This document shows, piece by piece, positions 26,765 to 34,874 of a stretch of 64,000 bases of DNA; the first letter of the stretch is position 1, and the number at the start of each line of letters is the position of its first letter. The notes beneath the pieces were generated by a model. The model made no database searches. It had not been told where the DNA came from and saw only the letters and a list, made by a program, of their open reading frames with translations. Both the position numbers and the translations under genes were made by a program. Origin of the DNA: Collinsella bouchesdurhonensis (GTDB lineage Bacteria; Actinomycetota; Coriobacteriia; Coriobacteriales; Coriobacteriaceae); NCBI RefSeq assembly GCF_900155365.1, contig NZ_LT699743.1:141736-205735 (forward strand), given 5' to 3'.

Positions 26765-27287
26765 TGCCTTGGCGGCATCCGCCTAACAGCATTCACGCAT
26801 GGTCGCCATCTTCTGCAGGCGCTCAAGATGGAGAAATTCCTTTCGCCCATTTGGATCTCCGCATTCCCTGATAAGGCAACCCGAAAAAACGGTCGAGCTC
26901 GTCTTTTGAGAGGAGGGGCGAAAGTCCCTGCAGACCCCTGCGGGCGCCGCTCCGTATCCTCAATCGCCTCGATAACCCCCCCTTGCAGCCAAGAGCAGCC
27001 ACGCAGGCATTATCGACCATCCACGGCCGCTCATTTGCCATCGAGAATGGATTGACGTGCACGGCCATCTCGAAGATGCCAACACTTCAAGAGCGAAAAA
27101 CGCGTCTTAAAATGCTTTGTCGCAATCTGATTACGGCGACATTTTGCGGCAAGGGCCGCGCGCGGTGATTTTGTTTCTTCGTTTTCTTCCCCATGGCCCC
27201 GCCAAACGCCAGAACGTGACGGTACCCTAGTCTGGTAAAACAATATCCCTCGTGCGGACACGATTTGGACGCGCCTATTGGAGACCC
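26765..27287. other. intergenic region without a supported gene
   Basis: This 520-base gap between the methyltransferase and trmB contains short open frames on both strands, including an 81-codon minus-strand frame. None has a convincing ribosome site or family motif. A short G-rich hairpin around 26920-26950 is visible. I see no tRNA, RNase P or other known RNA pattern. Confidence 0.4.
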
Positions 27288-28124
27288 ATGGGAAGCTTGC
27301 ACGTCAGAACCCCCAAGAACTTTGTGCTCGAGGAGCGCCTGGAGCGCTACGGCTCGGCAATCGAGACGAGCCCCGAAAGCTATATCGGTCATTGGCGCGA
27401 GGCCTGCGCCCCCGCCGGAAGCAAGCCCTTTGCCCGCCTTCATCTTGATCTTGGCTGCGGAAAGGGAACGTACCTGGCAGAACGTGCCAAAATCGAGCCC
27501 GATACGCTCTTTGTCGGTGCCGATCAAGAGCCCATCTGCATTGCCTATGCCGCGCAGCGCGTTGTTGAGGCGAGCATCGCAAACGCGGTCCTGGTCCCGC
27601 GCAAGGCGGGCTCACTCGCACGCATTTTTGCCACCGGCGAGCTCGATGCCATCACGCTCAACTTCCCCACCCCGTGCCCCAAGGCACGCCATGCCAAGCA
27701 AAGGCTCGTCTACGTCGATGCACTCGCAAGCTTCCGGCCACTCCTCGCCGCAGACGGAACCGTCACGTTGCGCACTGACAGCAAGCCGCTGCGCGACTAT
27801 GCCTTGGGCCAATTTGAAGCCGTGGGCTACCGGGCGCTTTGGATCAGCGACGACGTGCGCGCAAAGCACCCGGAGCACCCCATGACCGAATACGAGCAGC
27901 GCACCCGCGACATGGGCGCATACGTCTATGGCATCTGCGCCACCCCTGGCGCTGCCCCAAGCAAAACCCAGCTCGAAGCAGGCCGCGCACAGGAGCAAAG
28001 CCTCGCTTGCTATCTGCCGCAAGACCTCGAAAGCCTCAATTACGTGCCTCTCGGCATGGAAGAGGCCGTCGAAAACTTCAAGAACCGCATGCGCAAAGGC
28101 AAAAACCGCTTCCCGCAAGTCTAA
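27288..28124 (+). CDS. trmB: tRNA (guanine-N7)-methyltransferase
   Basis: This 278-residue enzyme methylates G46 in the variable loop of tRNA. The SAM-binding motif LDLGCGKGTYLAE (about residues 51-63), FVGADQEP, and the family signature LNFPTPCPKARHAKQRLV (about 126-143, equivalent to the FPDPWPKKRH block) are present. The C-terminal 60 residues are an extension beyond the usual ~220-residue enzyme. The start at 27288 is preferred over an upstream GTG because GGAG lies four bases before it and the family similarity begins there. Confidence 0.88.
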   Translation: MGSLHVRTPKNFVLEERLERYGSAIETSPESYIGHWREACAPAGSKPFARLHLDLGCGKGTYLAERAKIEPDTLFVGADQEPICIAYAAQRVVEASIANAVLVPRKAGSLARIFATGELDAITLNFPTPCPKARHAKQRLVYVDALASFRPLLAADGTVTLRTDSKPLRDYALGQFEAVGYRALWISDDVRAKHPEHPMTEYEQRTRDMGAYVYGICATPGAAPSKTQLEAGRAQEQSLACYLPQDLESLNYVPLGMEEAVENFKNRMRKGKNRFPQV

Positions 28125-28361
28125 CGAAGCTCAACTCGAATCAAAAAATTACGGTTATAGGTAGGTCTGCCGGTTCTTTTAAAGTAGACCCGCTAAACCC
28201 AAAACAAAAGGGCCTTCATCGATCTCTACGTACTCTGCCAGATGCGTACCTTTCCAACACTCTCCCGCGCCAGCCGATAAGATCTTTTTCCACATTGGGG
28301 CCGAGCACCGCGTCTCTCGGCCATAATAGTTGACGGACAAATTCGAGAGAAAGCAGCTCGC

Positions 28362-31046
28362 ATGGCTCAAAATGCAGCAAACAACAACCAAGACGCCGTG
28401 ACCGTCACGGGCGCGGGCGCGGCCAGCTCATTCTCGGGCGGTACGGGAACCGAAGCCGAGTTCGGCTCGCTCGGCGCTCTCTCCCCTTGCTGGTGGGAGC
28501 CAGAAGATGGCTCCGAGCCCGAGCCCTGGCTCAAGGCAGACCAAGCCTTCGAGCGTTTTTTGGAGTGGACGGGCAGCCGGGGAATCGAGCTATGGGAGCA
28601 CCAGGAAGAGGCCCTTATGGACCTCGCCGCGGGTAACCATGTCATCCTGGGCACGCCCACGGGATCGGGAAAATCGCTCGTGGCGCTTGGCATGCTCTTT
28701 ATGGGCATGGCGCAGGGCAAACGCTCGTACTACACCGCTCCCATCAAGGCGCTGGTGTCCGAGAAGTTCTTTGACCTGGTGCAGGTGCTCGGCCGCGAAA
28801 ACGTGGGCATGATCACCGGCGACACGCACATCAATACTTCGGCTCCGGTCATTTGCTGCACCGCCGAGATTCTTGCCAACGATGCCCTGCGCGAGGGCGA
28901 AGACACCGATGTTGGCTGCGTAGCCATGGACGAGTTCCACTTCTTTGCCGACCCCGACCGCGGATGGGCCTGGCAAGTGCCGCTGCTTACGCTGCCCCAT
29001 ACCCAGTTCATGCTGATGAGCGCCACCCTCGGTGACGTCTCGGCCATTGCCGCTTCCCTGCGCGAACACACCGACAGCGACGTCGACCTCGTGGTTGACG
29101 CGCCACGTCCCGTACCGCTGTCCTACGATTACGTGAAGACACCGCTCGAGGGAACCGTCGAGCTCGCCATGCGCAACAACGAGGCCCCGCTCTATATCGT
29201 GCACTTTAGCCAGGATGCGGCGCTCTCCACCGCGCAATCGCTTGCCAACTTTGGCATCGCCACCAAGGAGCAGCGCGAACAGATCAAAGAGATGGCGCGC
29301 GGCACGCACTTCACCACCGCCTTTGGCAAGATCCTCAAGCGCCTGCTGAGCTGCGGCGTGGGCGTGCACCATGCTGGCATGCTGCCGCGCTACCGCCTGC
29401 TTGTCGAGAAGCTCGCACAGCAGGGTCTGCTGCCCGTTATCTGCGGCACCGACACGCTGGGCGTGGGCATCAACGTTCCCATCCACACCGTGGTGCTCAC
29501 CGCGCTCACCAAGTTTGACGGCTACAAGATGCGCCGTCTGCGCGCACGCGAGTTTCATCAGATTGCCGGCCGCGCCGGTCGTTCGGGCTTCGACACCGAG
29601 GGCATGGTTATTGCCGAGGCACCCGAATACGAGATCGAGAACGCAAAACTCCTCCTCAAGGCAGGCGACGACCCCAAGAAGCTGCGCAAAATCAAAAAGA
29701 AAAAACCGCCCGAGGGCTTTGTGACCTGGAATGAGCAAACCTTCCAGCGACTCATCGAAACGCAGCCCGAGACACTCAAGCCGCGTCTGCGCATCACGCA
29801 CTCCATGGTGCTCTCCATGGTCGAGCAAGGCGGCGACGCGCGTGCACGCGTCAGCGAACTTATCGCCAAGAGTCTGCAGACCGACGAGGAAAAGATCAAG
29901 CTCAACGTCCGTGCCGACGAGATTTTCGCCACGCTGATCGACTCCGGCGTCGTCGTGCGCACCGAGGTGCCGCCCGCACCAGACGCACCGGCAGATGCGC
30001 TGCCCGAAGTGGATTACGCCCTCACGGTCGATCTGCCCGAAGACTTCGCCCTCGACCAGCCGCTCTCGCCATTCCTGCTCGCTGCACTCGAGCTGCTCGA
30101 CCCAGAAAGCGATACCTACACCTTTGACCTCATCTCGATGGTCGAGGCCACGCTCGAAGATCCCAAGCAAGTGCTACGCGCCCAAGAGCGCGCGGCTCGC
30201 TCGCGCGCCATGGCAGAGATGAAAGCCGATGGCATCGATTTCGAAGAGCGCAAGGAGCGCCTGCAAGACATCACCTACCCCAAGCCGCTCGAAGACCTGC
30301 TCGACACCGCCTTTGCCACCTATTGCGCCGAGGTACCTTGGGCAAACGACTACGAGCTCAGCCCCAAAAGCGTCCTGCGCGACATGCTAGAAGGCGCCAA
30401 TGACTTTAAGGGCTATATCCAAAAGCTCAATATCGCGCGCTCGGAAGGCATCTTGCTGCGCTATCTTGCCGAGGCATTCCGCTCGCTTGACCGCACGGTG
30501 CCCGTGGCAAAGCGCAACGAGCAGCTCGAAGACATCATCTCTTGGCTGGGCTTTATGGTGCGCTCCGTCGACTCCAGTCTGGTGGACGAGTGGGAGGCCG
30601 CTGGCGACCCCGCGGCGCTCGACATGGCGCCGCCCTCAGCAGCCGACCAGGTAGTCGCCGACCGCCGAGGCGTCACCCTGTTGGTGCGCAACGCCCTCAT
30701 TCGCCGCGTGACGCTCGCCGCCCGAGAGCGCTACGACCAGCTAGGAGAGCTCGATGCCGACTTCGGCATGACCGCGACGCGCTGGGAGCGCGCACTCGAC
30801 ACATATCACGAGCAGCACGAAGAAATCCTCACCGACGCCGACGCCCGCTCCTCTGCGATGCTTTCCATCGACGAGGCAGACGAGCAGGCCGCACATGTCT
30901 GGCATGTCCACCAGATCTTTGCCGACGAAGACGGCGACCATGACTTTGGCATCATGGCCGACCTTGACCTCGACGCCACCCAAGAGGAAGGTGAAGCCGT
31001 CTTCAAAAACTACCGCGTAGGCTTTATCGAAGACCTGCTGGACTAG
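28362..31046 (+). CDS. Ski2-like DEAD/DEAH RNA helicase with DUF3516 C-terminus
   Basis: This 894-residue helicase has motif I GTPTGSGKS (about residues 96-104), motif II DEFH (about 190-193) followed by FFADPDRGWAWQ, motif III MSATLGD and motif VI QIAGRAGRSGFD (about 400). These mark the actinobacterial Ski2-like/DUF3516 group, thought to act in RNA turnover. The first ~45 residues are low complexity. The long C-terminal helical part (about 560-890) is typical of DUF3516. The gene stands alone, ends at a strong terminator and is convergent with the choline locus. Confidence 0.88.
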   Translation: MAQNAANNNQDAVTVTGAGAASSFSGGTGTEAEFGSLGALSPCWWEPEDGSEPEPWLKADQAFERFLEWTGSRGIELWEHQEEALMDLAAGNHVILGTPTGSGKSLVALGMLFMGMAQGKRSYYTAPIKALVSEKFFDLVQVLGRENVGMITGDTHINTSAPVICCTAEILANDALREGEDTDVGCVAMDEFHFFADPDRGWAWQVPLLTLPHTQFMLMSATLGDVSAIAASLREHTDSDVDLVVDAPRPVPLSYDYVKTPLEGTVELAMRNNEAPLYIVHFSQDAALSTAQSLANFGIATKEQREQIKEMARGTHFTTAFGKILKRLLSCGVGVHHAGMLPRYRLLVEKLAQQGLLPVICGTDTLGVGINVPIHTVVLTALTKFDGYKMRRLRAREFHQIAGRAGRSGFDTEGMVIAEAPEYEIENAKLLLKAGDDPKKLRKIKKKKPPEGFVTWNEQTFQRLIETQPETLKPRLRITHSMVLSMVEQGGDARARVSELIAKSLQTDEEKIKLNVRADEIFATLIDSGVVVRTEVPPAPDAPADALPEVDYALTVDLPEDFALDQPLSPFLLAALELLDPESDTYTFDLISMVEATLEDPKQVLRAQERAARSRAMAEMKADGIDFEERKERLQDITYPKPLEDLLDTAFATYCAEVPWANDYELSPKSVLRDMLEGANDFKGYIQKLNIARSEGILLRYLAEAFRSLDRTVPVAKRNEQLEDIISWLGFMVRSVDSSLVDEWEAAGDPAALDMAPPSAADQVVADRRGVTLLVRNALIRRVTLAARERYDQLGELDADFGMTATRWERALDTYHEQHEEILTDADARSSAMLSIDEADEQAAHVWHVHQIFADEDGDHDFGIMADLDLDATQEEGEAVFKNYRVGFIEDLLD

Positions 31047-31060
31047 CCCGACTGCCCCCA

Positions 31061-31170
31061 ATGTGACAGCAAAACGACAGGTTTATTCTGTCACATTTTC
31101 ACATGGCATCCATACATGCGCAGGAGGGGTGAATATGTGACAGAATAAACCTGTCGACTTTTTGTCACAT
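31061..31170. repeat. two inverted copies of 36-bp repeat family 2
   Basis: Two 36-base units at 31061-31096 (reverse) and 31135-31170 (forward) face each other. Each begins ATGTGACA and ends TGTCACAT, with a core AATAAACCTGTCG. Together they form a 22-bp perfect inverted repeat. Related single units occur at 49547-49582 and about 58033-58065. All lie in short intergenic spaces. Confidence 0.7.
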
Positions 31171-31172
31171 AG

Positions 31173-31205
31173 GGGTGCCATCCGGGAAGGGATGGCACCC
31201 TTTTT
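31173..31205 (+). terminator. terminator of the Ski2-like helicase gene
   Basis: A perfect 11-bp GGGTGCCATCC/GGATGGCACCC hairpin (31173-31183 with 31190-31200) is followed by five T residues. The convergent gene ends at 31208, so the hairpin may also stop transcription of the choline operon from the other side. Confidence 0.88.
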
Positions 31206-31207
31206 GT

Positions 31208-32305
31208 TTAGCGGCGGCCGCAGTAGGCGTCGCGGGCGATGTTGACCAAGTCCTGCTTGGATACGGCACGCGGATTGGACGGCGTACAGCGGTCGTGCTG
31301 GGCCGCCTCGGCAATGCCGGAAAGCTCAGCCTCAAATACCGCGGGCTCAAACTTCGGCAGATCGGACAGGGCGTTCTCAACGCCCAGGCACTCGCGCAGC
31401 TCGATCACGCGAGCCAGCAGCTCATCGGCATCCGCCATGCCCAGATCATGAGCCAAACGGTCATACGGCTCGCGATACTTGGGTTCGCTCATATGGAATC
31501 GCATCACATAGGGCAGCAAGATGGCGTTCAAGCGGCCGTGTGCCACATGGAAGCGTCCGCCCAGAGCATGTGCCAGCGAATGGTTGATGCCTAAGCCAGC
31601 GTTGGTGAAGGCGATACCCGCCGAGCAAGAAGCCTCGATCATGCGCGTACGGCTACGCATGGCAAGACCGTCGCGATAGACCACCGGCAGGTCCTCGAAC
31701 ACGATGGAGGCAGCTTTCACGGCAAGCGCATCGGTAAACGGCGTGGCGGCGTTAGAGACATAGGCCTCGATGGCGTGCGTCAGTACGTCAAGACCGGTAT
31801 CGGCCGTGATCTTTGCCGGCACGGTCTTGGTGAAATCGGCCTCGAGCAGGGCGCCGTCGGGGGCCAGGAAATCGTCAATCAGCACAACCTTGTTCTCGCC
31901 GCGCGTGATGACGGCAAAGTTGGTGACCTCCGAGCCCGTACCCGCCGTGGTAGGAATGGCCAGGAAATACGGTTTGTCCATTCCATGCTCGTGGGCAAAG
32001 TACAAAATAGCCTTCGTAGCATCGATGCACGAACCGCCGCCAAAGGCGATGACCATATCCGGTTGAACGCGCTCCACCACAGCGACGCCTGCGTCAACGA
32101 GCTCCTGGCTCGGATCGGGCTTGACGTCGGAATACGTCTGGTAGCGCGCGCCCGCGGGCAGGTGCTGAGCCATCTTGGCGACCATGCCCGAGGACTCCAA
32201 AAAGCCATCGGTGATAATCAACACGTTGCGATAGGTCAGGCCCTCAAGATGATTGATGGCCTGCGACCCAAAAAACAATTCGGTCGTGAGCTTAAAGCCC
32301 TGCAT
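31208..32305 (-). CDS. iron-containing alcohol dehydrogenase of the choline microcompartment
   Basis: This 365-residue group III (iron) alcohol dehydrogenase would reduce acetaldehyde to ethanol and regenerate NAD inside the microcompartment (the CutO/PduQ role). It shows the NAD motif GGGSCIDATKAI (about residues 89-100), the TTAGTGSEVTNFAVI block (about 130-145) and the metal ligands in GINHSLAHALGGRFHVAHG (about 250-268). A group-typical C-terminus follows. It is the last gene of the minus-strand choline locus, 40 bases after the MerR gene. A second, different iron alcohol dehydrogenase lies at 59428-60747 outside the locus. Confidence 0.88.
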   Translation of the reverse strand: MQGFKLTTELFFGSQAINHLEGLTYRNVLIITDGFLESSGMVAKMAQHLPAGARYQTYSDVKPDPSQELVDAGVAVVERVQPDMVIAFGGGSCIDATKAILYFAHEHGMDKPYFLAIPTTAGTGSEVTNFAVITRGENKVVLIDDFLAPDGALLEADFTKTVPAKITADTGLDVLTHAIEAYVSNAATPFTDALAVKAASIVFEDLPVVYRDGLAMRSRTRMIEASCSAGIAFTNAGLGINHSLAHALGGRFHVAHGRLNAILLPYVMRFHMSEPKYREPYDRLAHDLGMADADELLARVIELRECLGVENALSDLPKFEPAVFEAELSGIAEAAQHDRCTPSNPRAVSKQDLVNIARDAYCGRR

Positions 32306-32345
32306 GAGAGCCCCTTTCGATTTTTACATGAGAGTTGTCGCGTCG

Positions 32346-33206
32346 TTACCGCTCAACGGGCAAAAGAACCTCGGCGACAAAAAGATCTTGATCGTAAGTG
32401 GTCCAGTAGTCGGTCACAAAGCGCTCGAACACGCCATCGGCCGGCCTGAAACCGTTTGCGAGCGCATAATCGCGCACGCGGCGATGGGCCTCGCCGATAT
32501 TCTCGAACGGACCCGTATGATACGTGGAGAGATACATACCGCTTTTCACCGTCATGCGATTCTCCTCAGCAATGGGGCGCAGCGCATGCTGCACGACCGT
32601 GACCTCGGAATGCTTCTGGGCGTGGTTGGGTTCGCAGCACGCATCGAAGCTGCTGTGATGCAAGATCACAGGACCAGTGATCACGTTATCGTGCTCCTCG
32701 ACAAACGAAGTGAAGTCGAGGTTGATGATCGCATCGGCATAGTTGCCCCAGAAGTGATACGGCATGGCCAAAAACTCCTGGCCGGAGAAGTACTTGAGGC
32801 TCACGTCCTTTGGCTTGACCGAAAGGACAAAATTGGCCTCGTCGATAAGCCCCATCCAATCCCGAATGGTATGGCGGCACTCCTCAAGACGGGTCATCTC
32901 GCGCGTGCATGCCTCGGCATGAGCACCAAGCATTTCCTTGATCTTGGCAAAGCTCTGCGTCTCAAACAATTCGGAGACCTCGTCGAGCGAGAAACCCATC
33001 ATCTTGAGATAGTTGATGATGGGAATGCGCAAAATCGTCTCGAGCGAGTAATAGCGGTATTTATTATCCCCTATGCAATCGGGCTGGAGAAGATTAAGCT
33101 TGTCGTAATGGCGCAGTGTACGAGACGTGATGCCGCACAGCTGGCTTGCCTCGCCAATACCCAAAAGCTGACCGTTGTGCAACTCGTCATCGCTCACATG
33201 AGTCAT
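32346..33206 (-). CDS. MerR-family regulator with GyrI-like ligand domain
   Basis: This 286-residue regulator has an N-terminal MerR helix-turn-helix (IGEASQLCGITSRTLRHYDK, about residues 17-36), a linker helix and a C-terminal GyrI/BmrR-like effector domain (about 130-285, ending ...YDQDLFVAEVLLPVE). It sits near the 3' end of the choline locus, between DUF4125 and the alcohol dehydrogenase. In such positions MerR proteins often activate the linked operon in response to a small cationic or aldehyde ligand; choline or trimethylamine would fit but is inference. Its stop lies 40 bases from the dehydrogenase start. Confidence 0.85.
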   Translation of the reverse strand: MTHVSDDELHNGQLLGIGEASQLCGITSRTLRHYDKLNLLQPDCIGDNKYRYYSLETILRIPIINYLKMMGFSLDEVSELFETQSFAKIKEMLGAHAEACTREMTRLEECRHTIRDWMGLIDEANFVLSVKPKDVSLKYFSGQEFLAMPYHFWGNYADAIINLDFTSFVEEHDNVITGPVILHHSSFDACCEPNHAQKHSEVTVVQHALRPIAEENRMTVKSGMYLSTYHTGPFENIGEAHRRVRDYALANGFRPADGVFERFVTDYWTTYDQDLFVAEVLLPVER

Positions 33207-33208
33207 CT

Positions 33209-33850
33209 TTACGCCTCCAGAACACGTTGAATGAGTACGGCATTCACATAGGTATCCAAAACGGGATTCACGTGGTCGCTCAGCTGGCGCCGCAGCCCGT
33301 CACGCAAACACCTGAGTGTAGACAGCGAATAGCTTTGAATCTCACAGACATAATAACCAATCGAAGAGATGAGTTTTGGCTGCGTTATCGATCCCCTCAC
33401 ATGCTGCGCCGTCGCGGGAAGTTCGCTCTGTGCGATATCGAGCATACTTCGCAGCGTACCCTCGATCTCGTCGAGCACGCAGCGTTTAACCGGCGAAGGA
33501 GCCTCCAGACGCCCCGACCAATCGCGCGCAAACGCCACGGGATCGGTCGCCTCCATCATGCGTGCGTACTTCTCGCGAATCACATTGCGGCCCGCCGCAT
33601 CGGCAGCCACCACGTCATCGCGCACGGCCATGATGGACTCGCGAGGAAAACTCAGGTACTGGGCAACGCGATGAACAAAGAACCCCACCGCGTCGTCTTG
33701 GCAGGCGGCGCGTCCACTCATACCCTGAACGGTGTCGAAATGTACCCATTCAAGCTGCACGAGCTCCCGCAATGCAGAGATTTCCGCATGAGCAAGGCCC
33801 TTGTCTTCGAGCAACTTCTCGACCGCCGGCATGCTGAAAAACGCCGACAT
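33209..33850 (-). CDS. DUF4125-family protein
   Basis: This 213-residue, mainly helical protein matches DUF4125, a family of unknown function that I associate with Coriobacteriia and neighbours. No catalytic motif is certain; an R-x4-H (RQLSDH near residue 190) resembles a HEPN-type motif but may be chance. The start at 33850 gives a normal family length; an ATG 30 codons earlier would overlap the DUF4037 gene. It ends two bases before the MerR gene, so it is in the same transcript. Role unknown. Confidence 0.65.
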   Translation of the reverse strand: MSAFFSMPAVEKLLEDKGLAHAEISALRELVQLEWVHFDTVQGMSGRAACQDDAVGFFVHRVAQYLSFPRESIMAVRDDVVAADAAGRNVIREKYARMMEATDPVAFARDWSGRLEAPSPVKRCVLDEIEGTLRSMLDIAQSELPATAQHVRGSITQPKLISSIGYYVCEIQSYSLSTLRCLRDGLRRQLSDHVNPVLDTYVNAVLIQRVLEA

Positions 33851-33902
33851 GCCTTGTCGAAGTGCGGAGCATGACGTCCTGCAATCTCCCAATGCCAACC
33901 CC

Positions 33903-34835
33903 CTATCGATATCTGCCGGCCGCAAGCGGACAGGCAGCAAGATACGGATCTCTCAATGAACCCTGGATGTCCAAGGCAACATCGAGCAAAAAGTCACTGC
34001 CGCACGACGTCCAGCCAGCCAAGCGGGCAGATGCGCCAACCGCCTGGCAAAGCGCCTCGACGTCATCTTGATCCACCTGTTCCACCGGCGCCGCGGCGAT
34101 GGAACGTACGGCATCGAGCACCGGCGCAGGCGCGCACGCGCGCTCGGCAAGTGAACGATACGCCCACTTGTAGTACGGCATGTACGTATGCGCAAGCAGA
34201 TGAAACGCCGCCATGGTGCTCGTCAAAAACTCACTGCGTGCCGCGCTGGCAGCGACGGCATCTTTGCGCTTAAGGCAGCGCGGAAGGTTGTACTGCCCCG
34301 CTTGCGCCATGGATGCGCAGTGGGCGGCGAACTTCTTGCGCATAACCTCATCTGGATAAAATCCCTGGTACACCACGCGCAAAGCGGAGAACTCGCCACT
34401 CGGATCAGCAAAAACCTCGCCGGAGGTAACCTGAGCGAGAAGCTGCTCGGGAATGGCGAGCCACTCCTTTGCGCACTGTGGTGCACGAGAAAGACCGGTG
34501 TAGAGACGGTAGAACGCCTGCGTTTCAAAGACGCCCACGCGCTTGCCCGCCATCTGCGTCTGCTGGCGCGTGAAACCCTTAAAACTTACAGGCAAAAGGT
34601 CGTAGCGGCGCTGAAGCTCCGACCCCCACTCCTCACACACATCGGTAGGAAGCCACACGCAGAAGCCGGGACCGAAGTCGTGGTCGCGCGAAATCTCGTC
34701 GTCGAAGCCCAGGCATTCCGACCCCTCTCCAACGAGGCCCAGCGCGGCGCGGTAACGGACGTCGCTCGGCAGCCCTTCGAATAGGGACGGCGCATAGAAC
34801 TCACAATATGAACGAGAAAGCTCAAGACCTGTCAC
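33903..34835 (-). CDS. DUF4037-family protein with nucleotidyltransferase-like motif
   Basis: This 310-residue protein matches DUF4037. Near residues 36-56 it has GEGSECLGFDDEISRDHDF, which resembles the GS...D-x-D active site of the nucleotidyltransferase fold. That suggests transfer of a nucleotide to a protein or small molecule. The rest is helical. It lies between the aldehyde dehydrogenase and DUF4125 on the same strand, so the pair probably belongs to the choline operon. I know of no demonstrated role for it in microcompartments. Confidence 0.7.
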   Translation of the reverse strand: MTGLELSRSYCEFYAPSLFEGLPSDVRYRAALGLVGEGSECLGFDDEISRDHDFGPGFCVWLPTDVCEEWGSELQRRYDLLPVSFKGFTRQQTQMAGKRVGVFETQAFYRLYTGLSRAPQCAKEWLAIPEQLLAQVTSGEVFADPSGEFSALRVVYQGFYPDEVMRKKFAAHCASMAQAGQYNLPRCLKRKDAVAASAARSEFLTSTMAAFHLLAHTYMPYYKWAYRSLAERACAPAPVLDAVRSIAAAPVEQVDQDDVEALCQAVGASARLAGWTSCGSDFLLDVALDIQGSLRDPYLAACPLAAGRYR

Positions 34836-34874
34836 AACTTCACCCCGCTTCCGCGCGTTTGGCTACAAGAAAAA

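Noticed and set aside
26905..26960. Possible RNase P-like segment (GAAAGTCC) in the same gap
   Set aside because: Only a short match; none of the other conserved RNase P blocks was found.
26823..27068. 81-codon minus-strand open frame in an intergenic gap
   Set aside because: No ribosome site, no recognisable family, and composition like the surrounding non-coding DNA.
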